Source: Myrmaecium sp. VS I D KN 1
Taxonomy: Eukaryota > Ascomycota > Dothideomycetes > Valsariales > Valsariaceae
NCBI GenBank assembly: GCA_019775845.1
Contig: JADQAV010000003.1
Coordinates: forward strand, 62,001-126,000
Direction of reading: 5' to 3'
DNA length: 64,000 bases
Shown piece by piece: positions 46,957-58,724 of the stretch. The first letter of the stretch is position 1. Each line of letters begins with the position of its first letter. Below the pieces are notes generated by a model. The model made no database searches and was not told the DNA's origin. It saw nothing but the letters and a program-made list of their open reading frames with translations. The translations under genes and the position numbers were made by a program.

Positions 46957-47097
46957 CGTTGGCCGAAAAGGGGGCAGGGTCCAGGTCATCATAACAATTT
47001 GTGAGCGGTTCGCGGGTTGGGCAGTGATGTCGTCGCTGTAGGAGAACCTCGAGCCCAGCAAGGAAGCCGAGCTCAACAATCCAGGCGGTTGACTCTC

Positions 47098-48480
47098 TCA
47101 GACATCCTCTGCGCTCAGACCCACCCAGCGCTCCGGCACTTCTTTTCCACCGCCGGACCCCTGCTCCTCGTTCCTCGCGCACGGCTTCCGCGGCGGGAGC
47201 CAGATCCGGGCTTTGCCAGGCGCCTTTGGGTCCAGTTTACCGCCTCTCCGCATGTTCATTTCGAGGACGATGACACGCAAGAAGTCGCTGTTCTCGCGCG
47301 GCTCACGCTGCCGGACAGCCACGGGCGCGGCATCGTTGCCGTGGTTCGCCGGCGCCGGCATGGGCGAAACAGACCGGCGTTTGCTCTTGGACTTGCTGCC
47401 GCCGCGTCGATCGTACGTCTGCAGCTGAATCATCGGTGCGCCGGCGTCTATCTCCTCCAGGTCGGCCAAGAGCGTGCTCTGATGAAAGTGGTTGGACAGC
47501 TCGGTCACCGGCACCGCCGGCGTTGAGCGGGAGGCTGGGTTCAGGTAGCGGCGCATCGCGGGTGAGGGAACGCCTTCGGTGGGCTTCGGACGCATCTCCG
47601 AGGCGAATCGTGGGGAGAGGATGGAGCGGGTGAGGAGATCGTCCGGAGGAACGGAGGGGGCGGTGAAGTTGGAGAAGGACCGAGCGGCGGACTTCAGCGC
47701 CTGGAAAGAGGCGGTCAGGTTCGATTTGAAGGCGGTCAATGTCGACTTCGGTGGCGGGGACGTATCGAGCGCCGGCAGTTCCGGAGGGGAAGCATTATCC
47801 GAAGCATAGCCAAGCAGAGGGTGGTCCAGGGCGCAGTCTTCCTTCGGTAGGGAGGATGTCTTCTCCTTGCGCTCCGATACCGACCGTCTGCCAACCGACC
47901 TCGGCGTGGCTGGGCTGCTCCAGGAATCCAGCGATTGCACGTCGGGCTCCAAGGAAGGCACAGAAGGTAGAGACTCGCTGGAGATCGACCGAGCAGAGGT
48001 GTAGTCCCGCTCCTTATCGCTCATGCCGCCGATGCTGCTCCCATCATCGATCTCGCTGTCATCCGGGTTCTCGAGGAGGATGTCCAGCGGAGAGTTATAC
48101 GACGGACGCGCCGGTGACTTGCTTTCTTCCCTCCATTCCTGAACGAGTTCGTCGATGGAGATGTGCTTCTCCGAAGCCGCGCTCCGTCGTCGAGGACTGC
48201 CAGTTCTCCGTGGCGGGATGGCGGTGACGGCGAGCAAGGCGGCGACGGCAGGCGGGAGCGAGTCGGCTTTGTGGTCGCCAGGCATACGGCCCTTCCTCGA
48301 TGAACTACTGCTGTGCCCTCTTGTTCGCATCGTGTGACTGGAGGCGGCTGAGGGACATCGGCTTCGTGGAGGAATGACCATGGGTTCTGAGTGTTTCGGG
48401 AGCGGTTCGGTAGCGATGTGACTCGGTTGGGGCCGTGAGGTAGGTGGCTTCGCCGAGCCATTCAGCATTCTCCGAGGCAT
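47098..48480 (-). CDS. Fungal hypothetical protein, disordered with a conserved-looking tail
   Basis: Single-exon frame, 460 aa from the ATG at 48480 (MPRRMLNGSAKPPTSRPQPS). The frame is open to another ATG at 48618, but the extra 46 residues are low complexity and lie in CT-rich leader DNA. Most of the protein is Ser/Pro/Arg-rich and probably disordered, with acidic patches (ISIDELVQEWREE, DDSEIDDGSSIGG). The last 70 residues look more ordered: NSDFLRVIVLEMNMRRGGKL, GKARIWLPPRK and VPERWVGLSAEDV. I believe this tail recurs in filamentous ascomycetes, but no function is known to me. A short amphipathic stretch (LTAFKSNLTASFQALKSAAR) sits in the middle. Confidence 0.7.
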   Translation of the reverse strand: MPRRMLNGSAKPPTSRPQPSHIATEPLPKHSEPMVIPPRSRCPSAASSHTMRTRGHSSSSSRKGRMPGDHKADSLPPAVAALLAVTAIPPRRTGSPRRRSAASEKHISIDELVQEWREESKSPARPSYNSPLDILLENPDDSEIDDGSSIGGMSDKERDYTSARSISSESLPSVPSLEPDVQSLDSWSSPATPRSVGRRSVSERKEKTSSLPKEDCALDHPLLGYASDNASPPELPALDTSPPPKSTLTAFKSNLTASFQALKSAARSFSNFTAPSVPPDDLLTRSILSPRFASEMRPKPTEGVPSPAMRRYLNPASRSTPAVPVTELSNHFHQSTLLADLEEIDAGAPMIQLQTYDRRGGSKSKSKRRSVSPMPAPANHGNDAAPVAVRQREPRENSDFLRVIVLEMNMRRGGKLDPKAPGKARIWLPPRKPCARNEEQGSGGGKEVPERWVGLSAEDV

Positions 48481-51400
48481 GATGAAGGGTGTTTGTGTGC
48501 GAGTCGGCCGTGAAGTGTGCTTTGATCTCGAACTGTCATGAGTGGTAGGTGTGGAAGGAGAGGGAGGAAGAGAGCAGGTGTGCTGCTGACTTAATCGGTA
48601 TGAACGTGGGACCATCATGTTGTCCAGGCTTCATGCGCTGGTCCGGGAGGCCGGCAGGTCTCTCAGGGCTGCGACCGGCGAGAGTGGCCCCGTGTGGAGC
48701 CGACGTGCGTAGCGCCTCGATCCAGCCCGATCAGGCGCTTGTGCGTGTGTGCTTGTTTTCCGTCCTTCGGGTGCTAAACGACGAGCTCCGGAGAAACCGC
48801 GAAAACGAGAGAGGGCCGGGAAGGTTACCGTTCCCAGCTTCGTCGCGGCGGAAAAACGCGCCTTCGTTGGTTGGGTCTGGGTCGGTAGGGTACGGCGCTG
48901 ACGTTCTAGCGGGTCTATCCGTCGAAGCTATTAGCAACTCCTTACGTTATTGCCGAGCGAGCGAGCAGGCTCACAGCCAGGAGGCCGGTAGGGCGACGAA
49001 CAGCAGTTTCGTCCGTACGTTGTCGTCTCGACTCTCGAACGCGCGACACGGTGGAGGTGTTGGTACGTAGCAGCAGTGGACCGTCCGATGTCAAAAGCGA
49101 TGTACGGATATGTATAAGCGACGGTGTCAAGTATAGTAGGATGCAGGAGGTCAAATAGGGAGTAGTATGTGCTGAGCTGTCTTATGTCGTCGTTGTCCGA
49201 CCAGGAGGAGCGAGTGACGAGGTTAAAGTTGAGAGTACGGTGAGTGATGACAGCGATAGGCAGGTAGGTAAGGCAGGTAGCGTCAGGCTACCTTTTGAAC
49301 GCTGTAGGATGCAGTTGCTATTATCACTCCGTCAATGAAGAGTCACGCCGTACACGGTGCTGATAAGTAAGAAGTAGTTGTATGGGGAAGGGAAGGACTG
49401 GCAGCCCGGATCGATGTAGCTGTTCTGATAAGCAGACGCTGGACGGAGCTGACAGCAATGCAACAACCGAGGACGGGATGCAGGCGCGCATGCAGGAGGC
49501 AGGAGGCAGGAGGCTTGTAAGTTGTGGTACATTGCATTTGGAGGAGATGACGGCGTTGGCAGATAAGGGGCAGCATGGGGGCAGCATGGGGGTTGTGTGA
49601 CTGCGGCAATGGCGCATCTCGTGGATGGATGCCTTGATGGTTGGCCATACATAAGAAGGATGCCCAGCGATCATGGCCGATCAGGCTGCGTTTGATGGAT
49701 GGGATGGATGGATGGATGGGCCACGAGATCGTTGATGTACAGTACGGATGTAATACGGCCGAGTGGCATCCGATGAAACGATAACCCGGATATTGTCAGT
49801 ACCTTGCTCCGTGTACTTCAGACATAGTACTAGATCATCATTCCCCGATATTCCTACCAGCTCTCTTCCACATATAATCGAAACCATCGTCCTGTATACT
49901 GTTTATACCCTCAAAGCGCGCAGCAAACCCCAGCCCAGCCCACCGGTACCGTACGGTACGGAGGTAACCCCCCGCCCCGCCCCATCCATCCATACAGAAA
50001 AACCCCCCAACCAACGATCGCCGCGGCCCTTGGTCCTCGACGAGGCCAAGAAGCCAACTAAACTACTAAGTACCCAAACTAACTCCGTACGGTAAAACCC
50101 GAAACCAAAAACGCGCGCCCTCGACGTCAGTGCGTTTTGCGTTTTGCGTTTCCTCCGCTTCGACGTTCGATATCGAAGCCGTGGAAGGAAGTGGAGCGTG
50201 TGGAGTGGCTTGTGGATTGGTAGGTTGTAGGGAGTCTCCAGGACGCTGGGAACAGTTGAACGAGGGCCAGTGCCGGGGGTGGGAGTGATATAATCATGTC
50301 CCATCCCATCACGTCCTATTACCGTAGAGGAGATATACATATCTCATAAATGAGATTTCAAGCTATCGGTACAGAACTAGTAGCCATCACAGCTCTTCCC
50401 GATCTCCAGGTGTACATAGGTACGGTGCTAGGCGTGATCAGAGAGGCTGGAAGAATCCTTCGGTCCCCTCCGATCTGCTACATACAGTATACAATCCGGA
50501 GCGGGAGAAAGACGAAGAATGGCGGGAGAAGAATAGGATCGGAGGGTTCTCGAAGACCATCTTAGCCATCGGGATACACGAAAAGAGATGAATGCAACGC
50601 CGCCACCAGTATTTGGCCCCATCCTTCAGAGAGAAAAGAGAGGCAAAGGAACACAAGACGAGAGCAAGGCACTCAGGATCCGCATCCACCTTCCCATCAT
50701 CCAGGAAAGAGTAATATTTAATTCCTAGTCAACCATACTCCGTAATCCATCCAGTCCATCTCAAAGGCCATGATGTAAACATCTCAAACCCCATAGGTAC
50801 CAGGTAGTATGCAAGACGAAAGGCATACATGACGCCCTGGACCAACCCCCATCCCCACAAAACACACAGAACCCCCACAGAACCCCCCACGCCACACACA
50901 CACACCCCACTCCAGCCCAGCCTACCCGACCCAGCGCGATGATCTTCATCCATGCACCTCCCTCACCTCCCGTTCAACTTATGTACGCACACAGCACAAC
51001 AGCGTAACTGAAACACCAGCACAAAACAAGGGAACGGCGAGACGACCTTCCAGTACCCTGGTCAAGTCATCTCGCTGGAAAGACATCACAACAACGCAGT
51101 CGGGCATCAATCGCGAAGCCTAGGTAATAGGAGTAGCCTAGCCCTGTCGAACAAGCACATACTGTAACCATCACACCTTTGGCGTGAAGTGTATCCGTCC
51201 CTCGAAAACAGTCCGACAAAGAACCTTTCAAGGTGATGGAAGGGATGTACAGGATGTGTGTAAGTGGTGGGTAAGGCGGCGAAATATCATCCATCCAACG
51301 GATACACACCTTGCTCGGTCCATACGTAAGTCAAGACGAGTTGAGATGAGTACCTGATCTTTGATACTTGGCCGCATGAGAACCTGCCTCCGTCTTCTTT

Positions 51401-52295
51401 TTGCACGTGAGATGTTTGACGATCTGGATGATGGTGGATATTACCTATATACCAGTCAAACCCGATGAACGAAACACATAACACATTCAATCCTTCTTCG
51501 ACAGAAAGAGAAGGAAAGAAAGAGACGCAAACGCAGAAGCAGTAGAAGAAGACAAACACAGACACCCAAAAACAACCCGATAAAGCGAGAGAGAGAAGAA
51601 GACCAAGCCTCAAAGGCCGTTTTATCACATTAACAACGTATAATAGTAGTAGTAGCAGCAGCGGCAGCAGTAAGAGTAGTAGTAGTAGAAGTATACCCCA
51701 AGAAAGAAAGATCCCTTCTTTCACCTTTCACAAGTCCCAGAACTAACTCTATCCCGAAAGGAGGGGAGGGGAGCAGAGGAAAAAAGAAAGAAAAGAAGAA
51801 AAGAAGAAAAGAAGAAATTTAAAAGTGACAAGGATGAAAGGAAAGAGAAAGACACCATGAACACCTAACCAGCCAACCAGCCAACCGACCGACCGGCCTA
51901 CCAAGCCTATTCTCATCCCATCCCCGTCCCCATTGATTCCACTTCCCAAAAAAGTGTATGTAGTAGTGTATGATTCATCATCATGCTCCCCTCCCAAAAA
52001 AGAGAAAGGGAAAGAAAAGAAAAAAAGAAGAAGGAAAAGAAAAGTCAAGAGAAAGAAGAGGGGGAGGATCCATTCCCCACCCCCGTGTCCCTCAAAAGAA
52101 GAAGAAAGGAAGCCATAAAGAAGCCGTAAGTAATCATAAGAACGAAAAAAAGGAAGACGGAGGAGGAGGCAAGACGTCGAAAGAAGACGAGAACACAAGA
52201 AGACGCGAAGAGAAAGAAAGAAAAGAAGAAAAGCGTCACCCCAGAAAGACGACATCAAGCAGAAGTCATCTTCCCTCCCCTCCTTCCTCTCCACA
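48481..52295. other. 3.8-kb gene-poor, microsatellite-rich region
   Basis: Upstream DNA of the hypothetical gene and downstream DNA of ase1. It contains CAGGAGG repeats (about 49490-49515), GGAT repeats (49694-49720), an AGT/AGC triplet tract (about 51640-51692), a GAAAA-type purine tract (about 51775-51825) and further purine-rich DNA to 52240. Frames such as the Leu-rich one at 51287-51724 come from the repeats. No gene recognised; a long non-coding RNA cannot be excluded. Confidence 0.5.
51640..51692. repeat. Triplet microsatellite (AGT/AGC/GGC)n
   Basis: Mixed agtagtagtagcagcagcggcagcagt run, followed by more agt units. Non-coding; likely length-variable. Confidence 0.7.
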
Positions 52296-54964
52296 TCAAT
52301 ACATCTCCCCCACCTCCACATCCACCGCCGTCCTCCCCTCCCACTCCCGACTCCTCACCCGCTTCCCCGCGCCACCACCAAGCCCATCAAACGAGCCCTC
52401 ATACCCCCTTTTTTGTTGCTGCGGGTGCTGCGGCGCCCTCACCTTCCGATAAAAAATCTCCTGCCCCTCCTCCTCCTCCCCCACCTGCTCCTCCGGCGGC
52501 ATCCGACCACACTCCGAATACCCCTCCTCATCCTCATCATCCTCATACGTCTCCCAATTCTCACTCCCACTCACCGTCGTGTTGCCCGTCTCCGCCGAAT
52601 GCGCCGAGCTGCTGCTCCCACTCACCGCCCGGCTGCCGTAGCTGCTCAACCCACTCCGACTGCTGCTGCCGATACTACTGCTGCTCGCATGACTCACAAT
52701 CGACGGCGCATGGCGGTGTCCGTACTCCCGCGGCAGCATGCGCGGCGCGGCCGACGGCCGCAGCATCGACGACGTGTGGATCGTGCTGTGGCCCATCAAG
52801 CTCGTGTTCATCATCGTCAGCCCGCTCATCCCCATCCGGCTCTCGCACCGGCTGCTGCTCGTCATGGTGCGGTCGTCGTACACGTCCTCCGGGCTCACGT
52901 GCCGCACGATGCTCATGCTCCCGTCCACATCCGGGGTATACAGCATCGAGGAGTTCTCCGCCCCGACTCGAGGCGTGCTCGCGTGCGGCGGGATGAAGAG
53001 ATCTTTCATCTTCGGCGGCGGCGCCACCGCCGCCCCTGCGCGCGGTGGTCCCATCCGACTTCGGATGGTTTGGTCGCCCCGCTCCGGGGAGTTGTTGCCC
53101 GCGGGCATGGTGCGCAGCGGCGCCCGGGCCGGGATGCGCGACGGGCTCTTCTGCGCCGTGCCGTACAGGCTGGAGGAGGAGATGGACTGGCCGAAGGGGT
53201 TGCCGCGGATGCTGGATCCGAAGTTGGGCGTCTTTGCGCGGGAGGGAGGGGCCGCGCTGCCGCGAAGCGTGCCGCCGCTGACCTTATGGGCGGGTTTGGC
53301 GGAGCCGGTGGACTTGGGCATGGGTTTGGCAGGCGGGTGTGCGGACGGCGCGGGTGTCTTGGAGCGCGCCGGCGGAGCTTTTGCGGAAGTGGCTTCCAGT
53401 TCGTCCAGATACCTCTCTCCCCGAACGAGGAAGGGACGGCCGTATTCCTCTTCCCAATCTTCGAGGGTTCGCTTCAGTTCGGCCTCGACCTTGGGAAGCT
53501 CTTTCGCGATCCGCTTGCGCATCTTCTCTTCTCTCAGCAGACGGGTAGGATCCCGCTTCTCTCCTTTCTGCGAGCGGCCCAGGAGACGGGACGCGTCCTG
53601 GCTGGATGCTTGGAGGTCGTCACGATCCTTGATGAGGGATCTATGCTTGTCGATGAGGTCCAGAATCGGGGCGCGTTGTTCACGGAGAGCTTCCAGTCGC
53701 GCAATCTCAGCTTCATGGGCGGATAGAAGAGCGTCGCTGTAAACATCTAGATCATCCGTAAGCACATCATGTTTCCATACGTATCTTCGTAAAACCTACC
53801 TGAAAAAGCGGGTGTAAAGTCAAGCATTTCATCTTCCGAGAAATACAAGCTGTCCCATAGCTCCTGCAGCCTACACCGCGCATCTTCGACAAACACATGC
53901 AGGTTTTGTCGCTTCAGCTCGTTCAGCTTCGCGAGCATATCCTCATACTCATTAATGGTCCGGAGGCCGCATCCACGGTTCGCCGCAAGGAACTGCTTGC
54001 GCTCAGCTTCGTCGATGTTCAAGCGATCCCACAAGCTCTCGATCGTCGCGCGCAAGTCCTTGATCCTCTTCTCACGACTGCGCTTCTCCTCCACCAGCTT
54101 GTCCTTCTTTGCGCGCAGGCGAGCAAGGTCGTCCTGCGCCAGACCCAGCTGCTCAGGAGCGTCCCGCGCGAGTTCGATGATGGAGCTGTCAGTCTGTGCC
54201 TGCGGTGTGCCGAGTTCGGCCCAGAGTTTGATGATCTCGTCGCATATTATTTGGACCATGTTGATGCGGCGCATGTACTCGCTGTACACGCGGTCGAACT
54301 CGCGTTCGATTGCTTCAACATACGAAGGTGATAGATCGACGGAGAGGGAGATTTTCGCATCTGGGGAGGTGGGAGGGAGTGTGATGTTGACGAAGGAGGG
54401 TTCAAGGTATGAGGAGTATGATTCGAGGGCTTCAGCAAGTTCTGCGTGATGTTAGCACCGATATGGTTGGAGCGGTAGGAATGCGCGTACTTTGGACTTG
54501 CTCGTAGCGTTCGCGATGCATTTTGCTCACGGAATTGTGCTTCTCCTTGAGGCTCTGTAAGCATCGCGTCAAGGGATATGTGATTTCTGAGCCGTCGAGT
54601 TCGAGGTCCTGCTTGCGGTCCTCCAGCGCGTTCTCCATCTTTCTGATGTTCAGCGCCAGTCGACGGATTTCTTCTGTTAACTCATGCTTCTCACTGTGAA
54701 CTCGTTAGTCAGTTGTCAATGGTGATGACGGGATCGCGACATACTTTGTGACCAACTTCAGTTGGCTGTGGAGGGTTTCCGAAAGGGCGGAGAAGAGCTG
54801 TGCCTCGGTCAGCCTTGCATGCATGAAGGAACATGCGTCCAATGGCGACTTACCTCCGCCTCTCTCGAGTCGCGCTCATGACTAGGGACGCCGATGTCGT
54901 CGAACAAGCCGTGGAGCTGACCGATGATGGTGGTCACCTGTTGGGTCAGATAGCTGGTATCCAT
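52296..54964 (-). CDS. ase1: Ase1/PRC1/MAP65 microtubule bundling protein
   Basis: Five exons on the minus strand: 54964-54854, 54797-54745, 54693-54491, 54441-53800, 53746-52296 (819 aa). The start MDTSYLTQQVTTIIGQLHGL leads into the long coiled-coil dimerisation and spectrin-like region (LKEKHNSVSKMHRERYEQVQ, EAIEREFDRVYSEYMRRINM, AELGTPQAQTDSSIIELARD). The conserved microtubule-binding part is LREQRAPILDLIDKHRSL and EEEYGRPFLVRGERYLDEL. The C-terminal ~300 residues are Ser/Pro/Arg-rich, the usual target of mitotic kinases, with KSPSR, NNSPERG and SKTPAP sites. Ase1 crosslinks antiparallel microtubules at the anaphase midzone and is held off by CDK phosphorylation until anaphase. All junctions keep phase (donors gtaagt, gtatgt, gtacgc, gtaggt). 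The length fits filamentous fungi. Confidence 0.94.
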
Positions 54965-56873
54965 TGCTACGGGGCCAGCCGTGGGCGATCTGTGTTCTCA
55001 ATCTTGCATGCACCGTGGGGCCGTATCCGGAAGGGCGGAGGAATGTGATAGTGTTGGCGGACGTGCGTGCGTGCGTTGAGTGGATGTGTGGTGATGTTCC
55101 GCAGATGTCGACCGAAAACGAAAGGCGAGGTCCGGGGTAAGTAAGTAAACCGAAAAGGACCGGGGGGTATCAGATGAGTTTGTTGCGCACGGGAAAGACC
55201 TAGGCGCTTTTATGGAGGCGGTCGAACAGAGGCCGGAACTGGGTGGTGAAGACGGTCGATGGGAGTGAAGAAGGGGAAAATTATATGGTGAAAGTCGAGT
55301 CGTGAAGGACGAAAGGTCGAGGCTAAAGTGCGTCCGACCTTGTTGAGGGTGGCCCCGGATCGGGCGACATGTTTAGCCTGGTCCCCTAGGCAACGGGACT
55401 CGGCCGCCCTCGAAACCTGGGAAAGCCAAAGCCACCGGGTGAGCAGCGAGGACGGACGGGACAACCAAGGATGAGGGGCGGCGGCTGCAAGTCCTGCTTG
55501 CTTGCTTTTTGCTGCTTGCTTGCACTTGTGATCCACACCGGGGAGATGGGGAGCGATGGTCCCTTGCCGCGATCTGTGAATCCACCCATGCCAGATCCGC
55601 TGCTCGTCATCGCCGCCTCTAGACGAACTACATACTATGTCTCCTCGCCCACCTTTGCATTTAGATAGGCTGTAGTACCTAGTTCACTTGCTTCTTCGAC
55701 TCCCCCATTGCGGATGTATCCAACTCTATATCACAAGCATCACAGGCATCGTAGGTTTGACGGCCGTTGAGCCGCTCGCTCACCTCAACCGTACCAGCCA
55801 TGGTTCCTTCACCAGACACTAGACGAAGGCCCGTGGACAAGTTCACCACCAGCGAACGCCTGGAGAAACAGTGATCCAGCCTACTCCTCACACTCACAGT
55901 GATTCGGCTTGCTCCTCCACCCACCGTCGTGCTTCCTTACCTTAGTGCTTCCGCTCCCCCCTCTCCAGCTGAACCCCCGAGGATCCATCGATTATCCACC
56001 GCGACCCCGCCCGCCAGCCCTTTGCGGGGTGATTGTCCAGCTGCTGCACGCCACCACGGACCGTGTCGTGCAGGAGAGAGCTGGGAGTCTCAGGTGAACC
56101 AGGAGAACGATCCGATTGCTTTGGCAACGAACGAGCCGCAGGATTGATGGGAAGGCCTTGATGCCTCGGGAAAATACCTCAGCCTACCTTACTATCCAGG
56201 TACTGTACTTTCAGCTTGCCGCAGGCTAATGCTGCATCTCTCTCCTCATCCAACGCCTGCGTTTTCCGCAGGAACAAGGCACAGCTGCGAGAAAGAGGCC
56301 AGATTTGCGAGCGATTTGTCAAACAAGACTGTGTCGCCGGTCCGTTGCCGAGGTGCTACGACGTCGTGATGCGAGGGGGATACGTGATAGTCGTCAGAGA
56401 ATCTTTCCTTACCGAGATGGTGCGAACTACTGTGTTTGAAGAGTCTCTATATGGATACTGTAGTGTAGAAACAAGACCATGCCAATGCATTTCTTTCGCG
56501 CAACTTCTCACATCTGATTGGATTGGGTATCTGAAATATGGGAGCGACCTTCACCTCCGCTGGAAACCTGAAGGGCCGCCCGGGGAAGGGTGTCGGGTCA
56601 ACGTTGATGCGAAGGGGTGGCGGCGGCGGCGGCCCGGGCGGCGGCGGGATGGCGGAAGTGCCTGGATGATGCGATATCGCGACATCCAAGGGTCCTCCTC
56701 CAACTCCTACAGTATCCTATACAATATTCCCGGTTGACTTCCTCACTACAACCTCGTTTATCCTTTCACGTCTTCCTCGTCCTCAATCACCGGCTTCTCG
56801 GCCGGTCGACTCATTCCCTTTTCTCCATCAAAATCAGTTCTGTGTCACCGGCCTCTGCCTTCCCAACTCACCC
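54965..56873. other. Divergent 1.9-kb region, ase1 and DUG3-like gene
   Basis: No confident gene. A minus frame at 55679-55924 has a non-repetitive stretch from an internal ATG (MAGTVEVSERLNGRQTY) but no family resemblance or splice context. A plus frame of 173 aa at 56216-56737 ends in an Arg/Gly-rich low-complexity run. CT-rich leader DNA precedes 56874. Confidence 0.45.
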
Positions 56874-58248
56874 ATGTGTAGATTTCTGGTGAGTGTTTGC
56901 CACAGGCGACCGCGACCGCTCCGCTTGCTCTTCATATTCTAACTACTTCCCAGGTCTACAAGGGCAAGGATGAGATCCTCCTCTCCAAGCTGATTCTCGA
57001 CCCGACACACTCCATCCTCACCCAATCCTATGACTCCCGACTACGACTGGTATGCCCTCCTCAGTCCCCCGGCCCTCCATTCCTGTCGCTTACACCTTCT
57101 AGGACCACCGCCGCCCACACAATGGTGACGGCTTCGGCGTGGGCTACTACACCCAGCCCGCCCTCGGTCCGGAGCCCTGCATCTTCACCTCCACCATCCC
57201 GGCGTGGAACTGCATCAACCTCGAGCGGCTAGCGTCCAAGACGACCTCGTCCCTCGTCTTCGCCCACGTGCGCGCGACGACGGAGGGCAACCTCAGCGAC
57301 AGCAACTGCCACCCCTTCCGCTACAAGAGCCTGATGTGGATGCACAACGGGGGGATCGGGTGCTGGAAGTACGTCAAGCGCCGACTGGCCGCCTCGGTCG
57401 GGGACGAGTGGTTCATCAACGTGCAGGGCAACACGGACAGCGAGTGGGCCTTCGCGCTCTTCCTCGACACCATGGACCGGATGGGCCACAGCCCGAGCGC
57501 GGACCCGGGCGACGCCGGCTTCGGCCACACCGTCCTGCGCAAGGCCATGCTCAAGACCATCGAGCGCATCAACACCCTCATCCGGGAGCTCCCCGCCGAC
57601 CTGAAGAAGGAGGACACCCGCTCCCTGCTCAACTTCGCCGTCACCGACGGCCACAGCGTCGTCTGCACTCGCTACGTCAGCAGCCGCACCGACGAAGCCG
57701 CCTCCCTCTTCTTCTCCAGCGGCACCAGCTGGCAAGAACAAGACGATCAAACAGAAGAAGATCAAACAAACGGCCCCTCCTCCTCCTCCACCCCCCCCTC
57801 CACCGACCCCGCAAAAAAACACTACACCATGTCCCGGCGGGACAAGGGCGCCGACATCGTCCTCGTCGCCAGCGAGCCCCTCACCTTCGAGCGCGACAGC
57901 TGGGTCACCGTGCCGACGAACTCGACCCTCACCGTCCACAAGCAGACCGTCCTCATCCACCCCATCCGCGATGAGTTCTACAACCCCAACCCCACCCACA
58001 CCCGCTCCGCCCGCTTCGCCCGCGCGAAAGGCCAGACCATCACCGGGCCGGATAAGCGGGTGCTTGGTGCTGCTGCTGGTGGTGCTGGTAGTGCTGGTGG
58101 TGGGTGCGGTGCCGGCGGTGGGAGTCCGGCGCCGGCGATGTCGACGCCGGGGGAGATGAGGGATGGCTCGCCTGCTTCTGCTTCTGTGACTGAGGGTATG
58201 GATGCGTTTACCGGCGGCATGGAGCGGTTGGCGGTGGAGGCGAGGTGA
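56874..58248 (+). CDS. dug3: Class II glutamine amidotransferase, DUG3-like
   Basis: Three exons: 56874-56888 (MCRFL only), 56954-57049, 57103-58248 (418 aa). Cys2 becomes the N-terminal nucleophile after Met removal, as in all Ntn-type amidotransferases. Family motifs: VYKGKDEILLSKLILDPTHS, RRPHNGDGFGVGYY, VFAHVRATTEGNLSDSNCHP and SLMWMHNGGIGCWKYVKRRL. In yeast Dug3 works with Dug2 to cleave the gamma-glutamyl bond of glutathione in the cytosol. Compared with the core family there is a Gln/Asp/Ser-rich insert (about residues 235-265) and a Gly/Ala-rich C-terminal tail (58065-58248) with no expected function. Both introns are phase 0 (donors gtgagt, gtatgc). The tiny first exon is required because the catalytic Cys must follow Met. 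Convergent with the EF-hand-like gene. Confidence 0.9.
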
Positions 58249-58724
58249 TGATGGGGAAAAGTCTCCCCGTTTGCTGGGTGTTGTTTACGGCTTTTCCTGC
58301 TTTTGTTCCGGTTTACGTGGGAGCCTGTGCGTTCGGGGCGTTATCTTCTCTGGAACCTTTTTTCCATTGTGGGCATTCCTTTCGGTGCGATGCTGCTTCC
58401 GCGAGACTTTGGCGTGTATATATCCTTTTTTTTCTATTCCTCCTGAAATCAAGTAACACCTGAAATTCCAAAAACCGGCTTCCATTTGTCTTTGTTATCT
58501 TCGATCGATTGATAGACGATATCGAGCATGCTTTGGGTTATCATACGATAAAATGTATCAGTGAGACATGCTTTCTTCTCGCGGCGCTCTTCCGGACCCA
58601 CGCCGTTCGATCCCGACGCTACACCCGTCGCTCGAAGAAGCGCAGAGCAAAGAAGAGAGGAAAATCGAACCGAATCGAACAAGCAAAGGGTATGCGCCAA
58701 AACCAAAGCAAAAAAGAAAAACGC
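58249..58724. other. Intergenic between convergent DUG3-like and EF-hand-like genes
   Basis: 3' regions of two convergent genes; T-rich tracts at 58425-58440. No gene seen. Confidence 0.5.

Larger units (their letters stand above)
44729..47097. other. Gap between convergent utp8 and hypothetical gene
   Basis: 2.4 kb containing utp8 3' DNA, a run of imperfect CTACTCAT-type repeats (about 45205-45300), a possible 57-aa ORF at 45859-46032 on the minus strand, CT-rich and purine-rich tracts, and a cluster of CATGCATG-type palindromes at 46912-46956. No other gene recognised. Confidence 0.45.

Noticed and set aside
51287-51724. Frame with a Leu-rich, membrane-like N-terminus
   Set aside because: The Leu run is a translation of the triplet microsatellite at 51640-51692; nothing else supports a gene.
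52413-53726. 437-aa plus-strand frame opposite ase1
   Set aside because: Exact antisense shadow of the GC-rich last exon of ase1; Arg/Ala/His-rich text with no domain.
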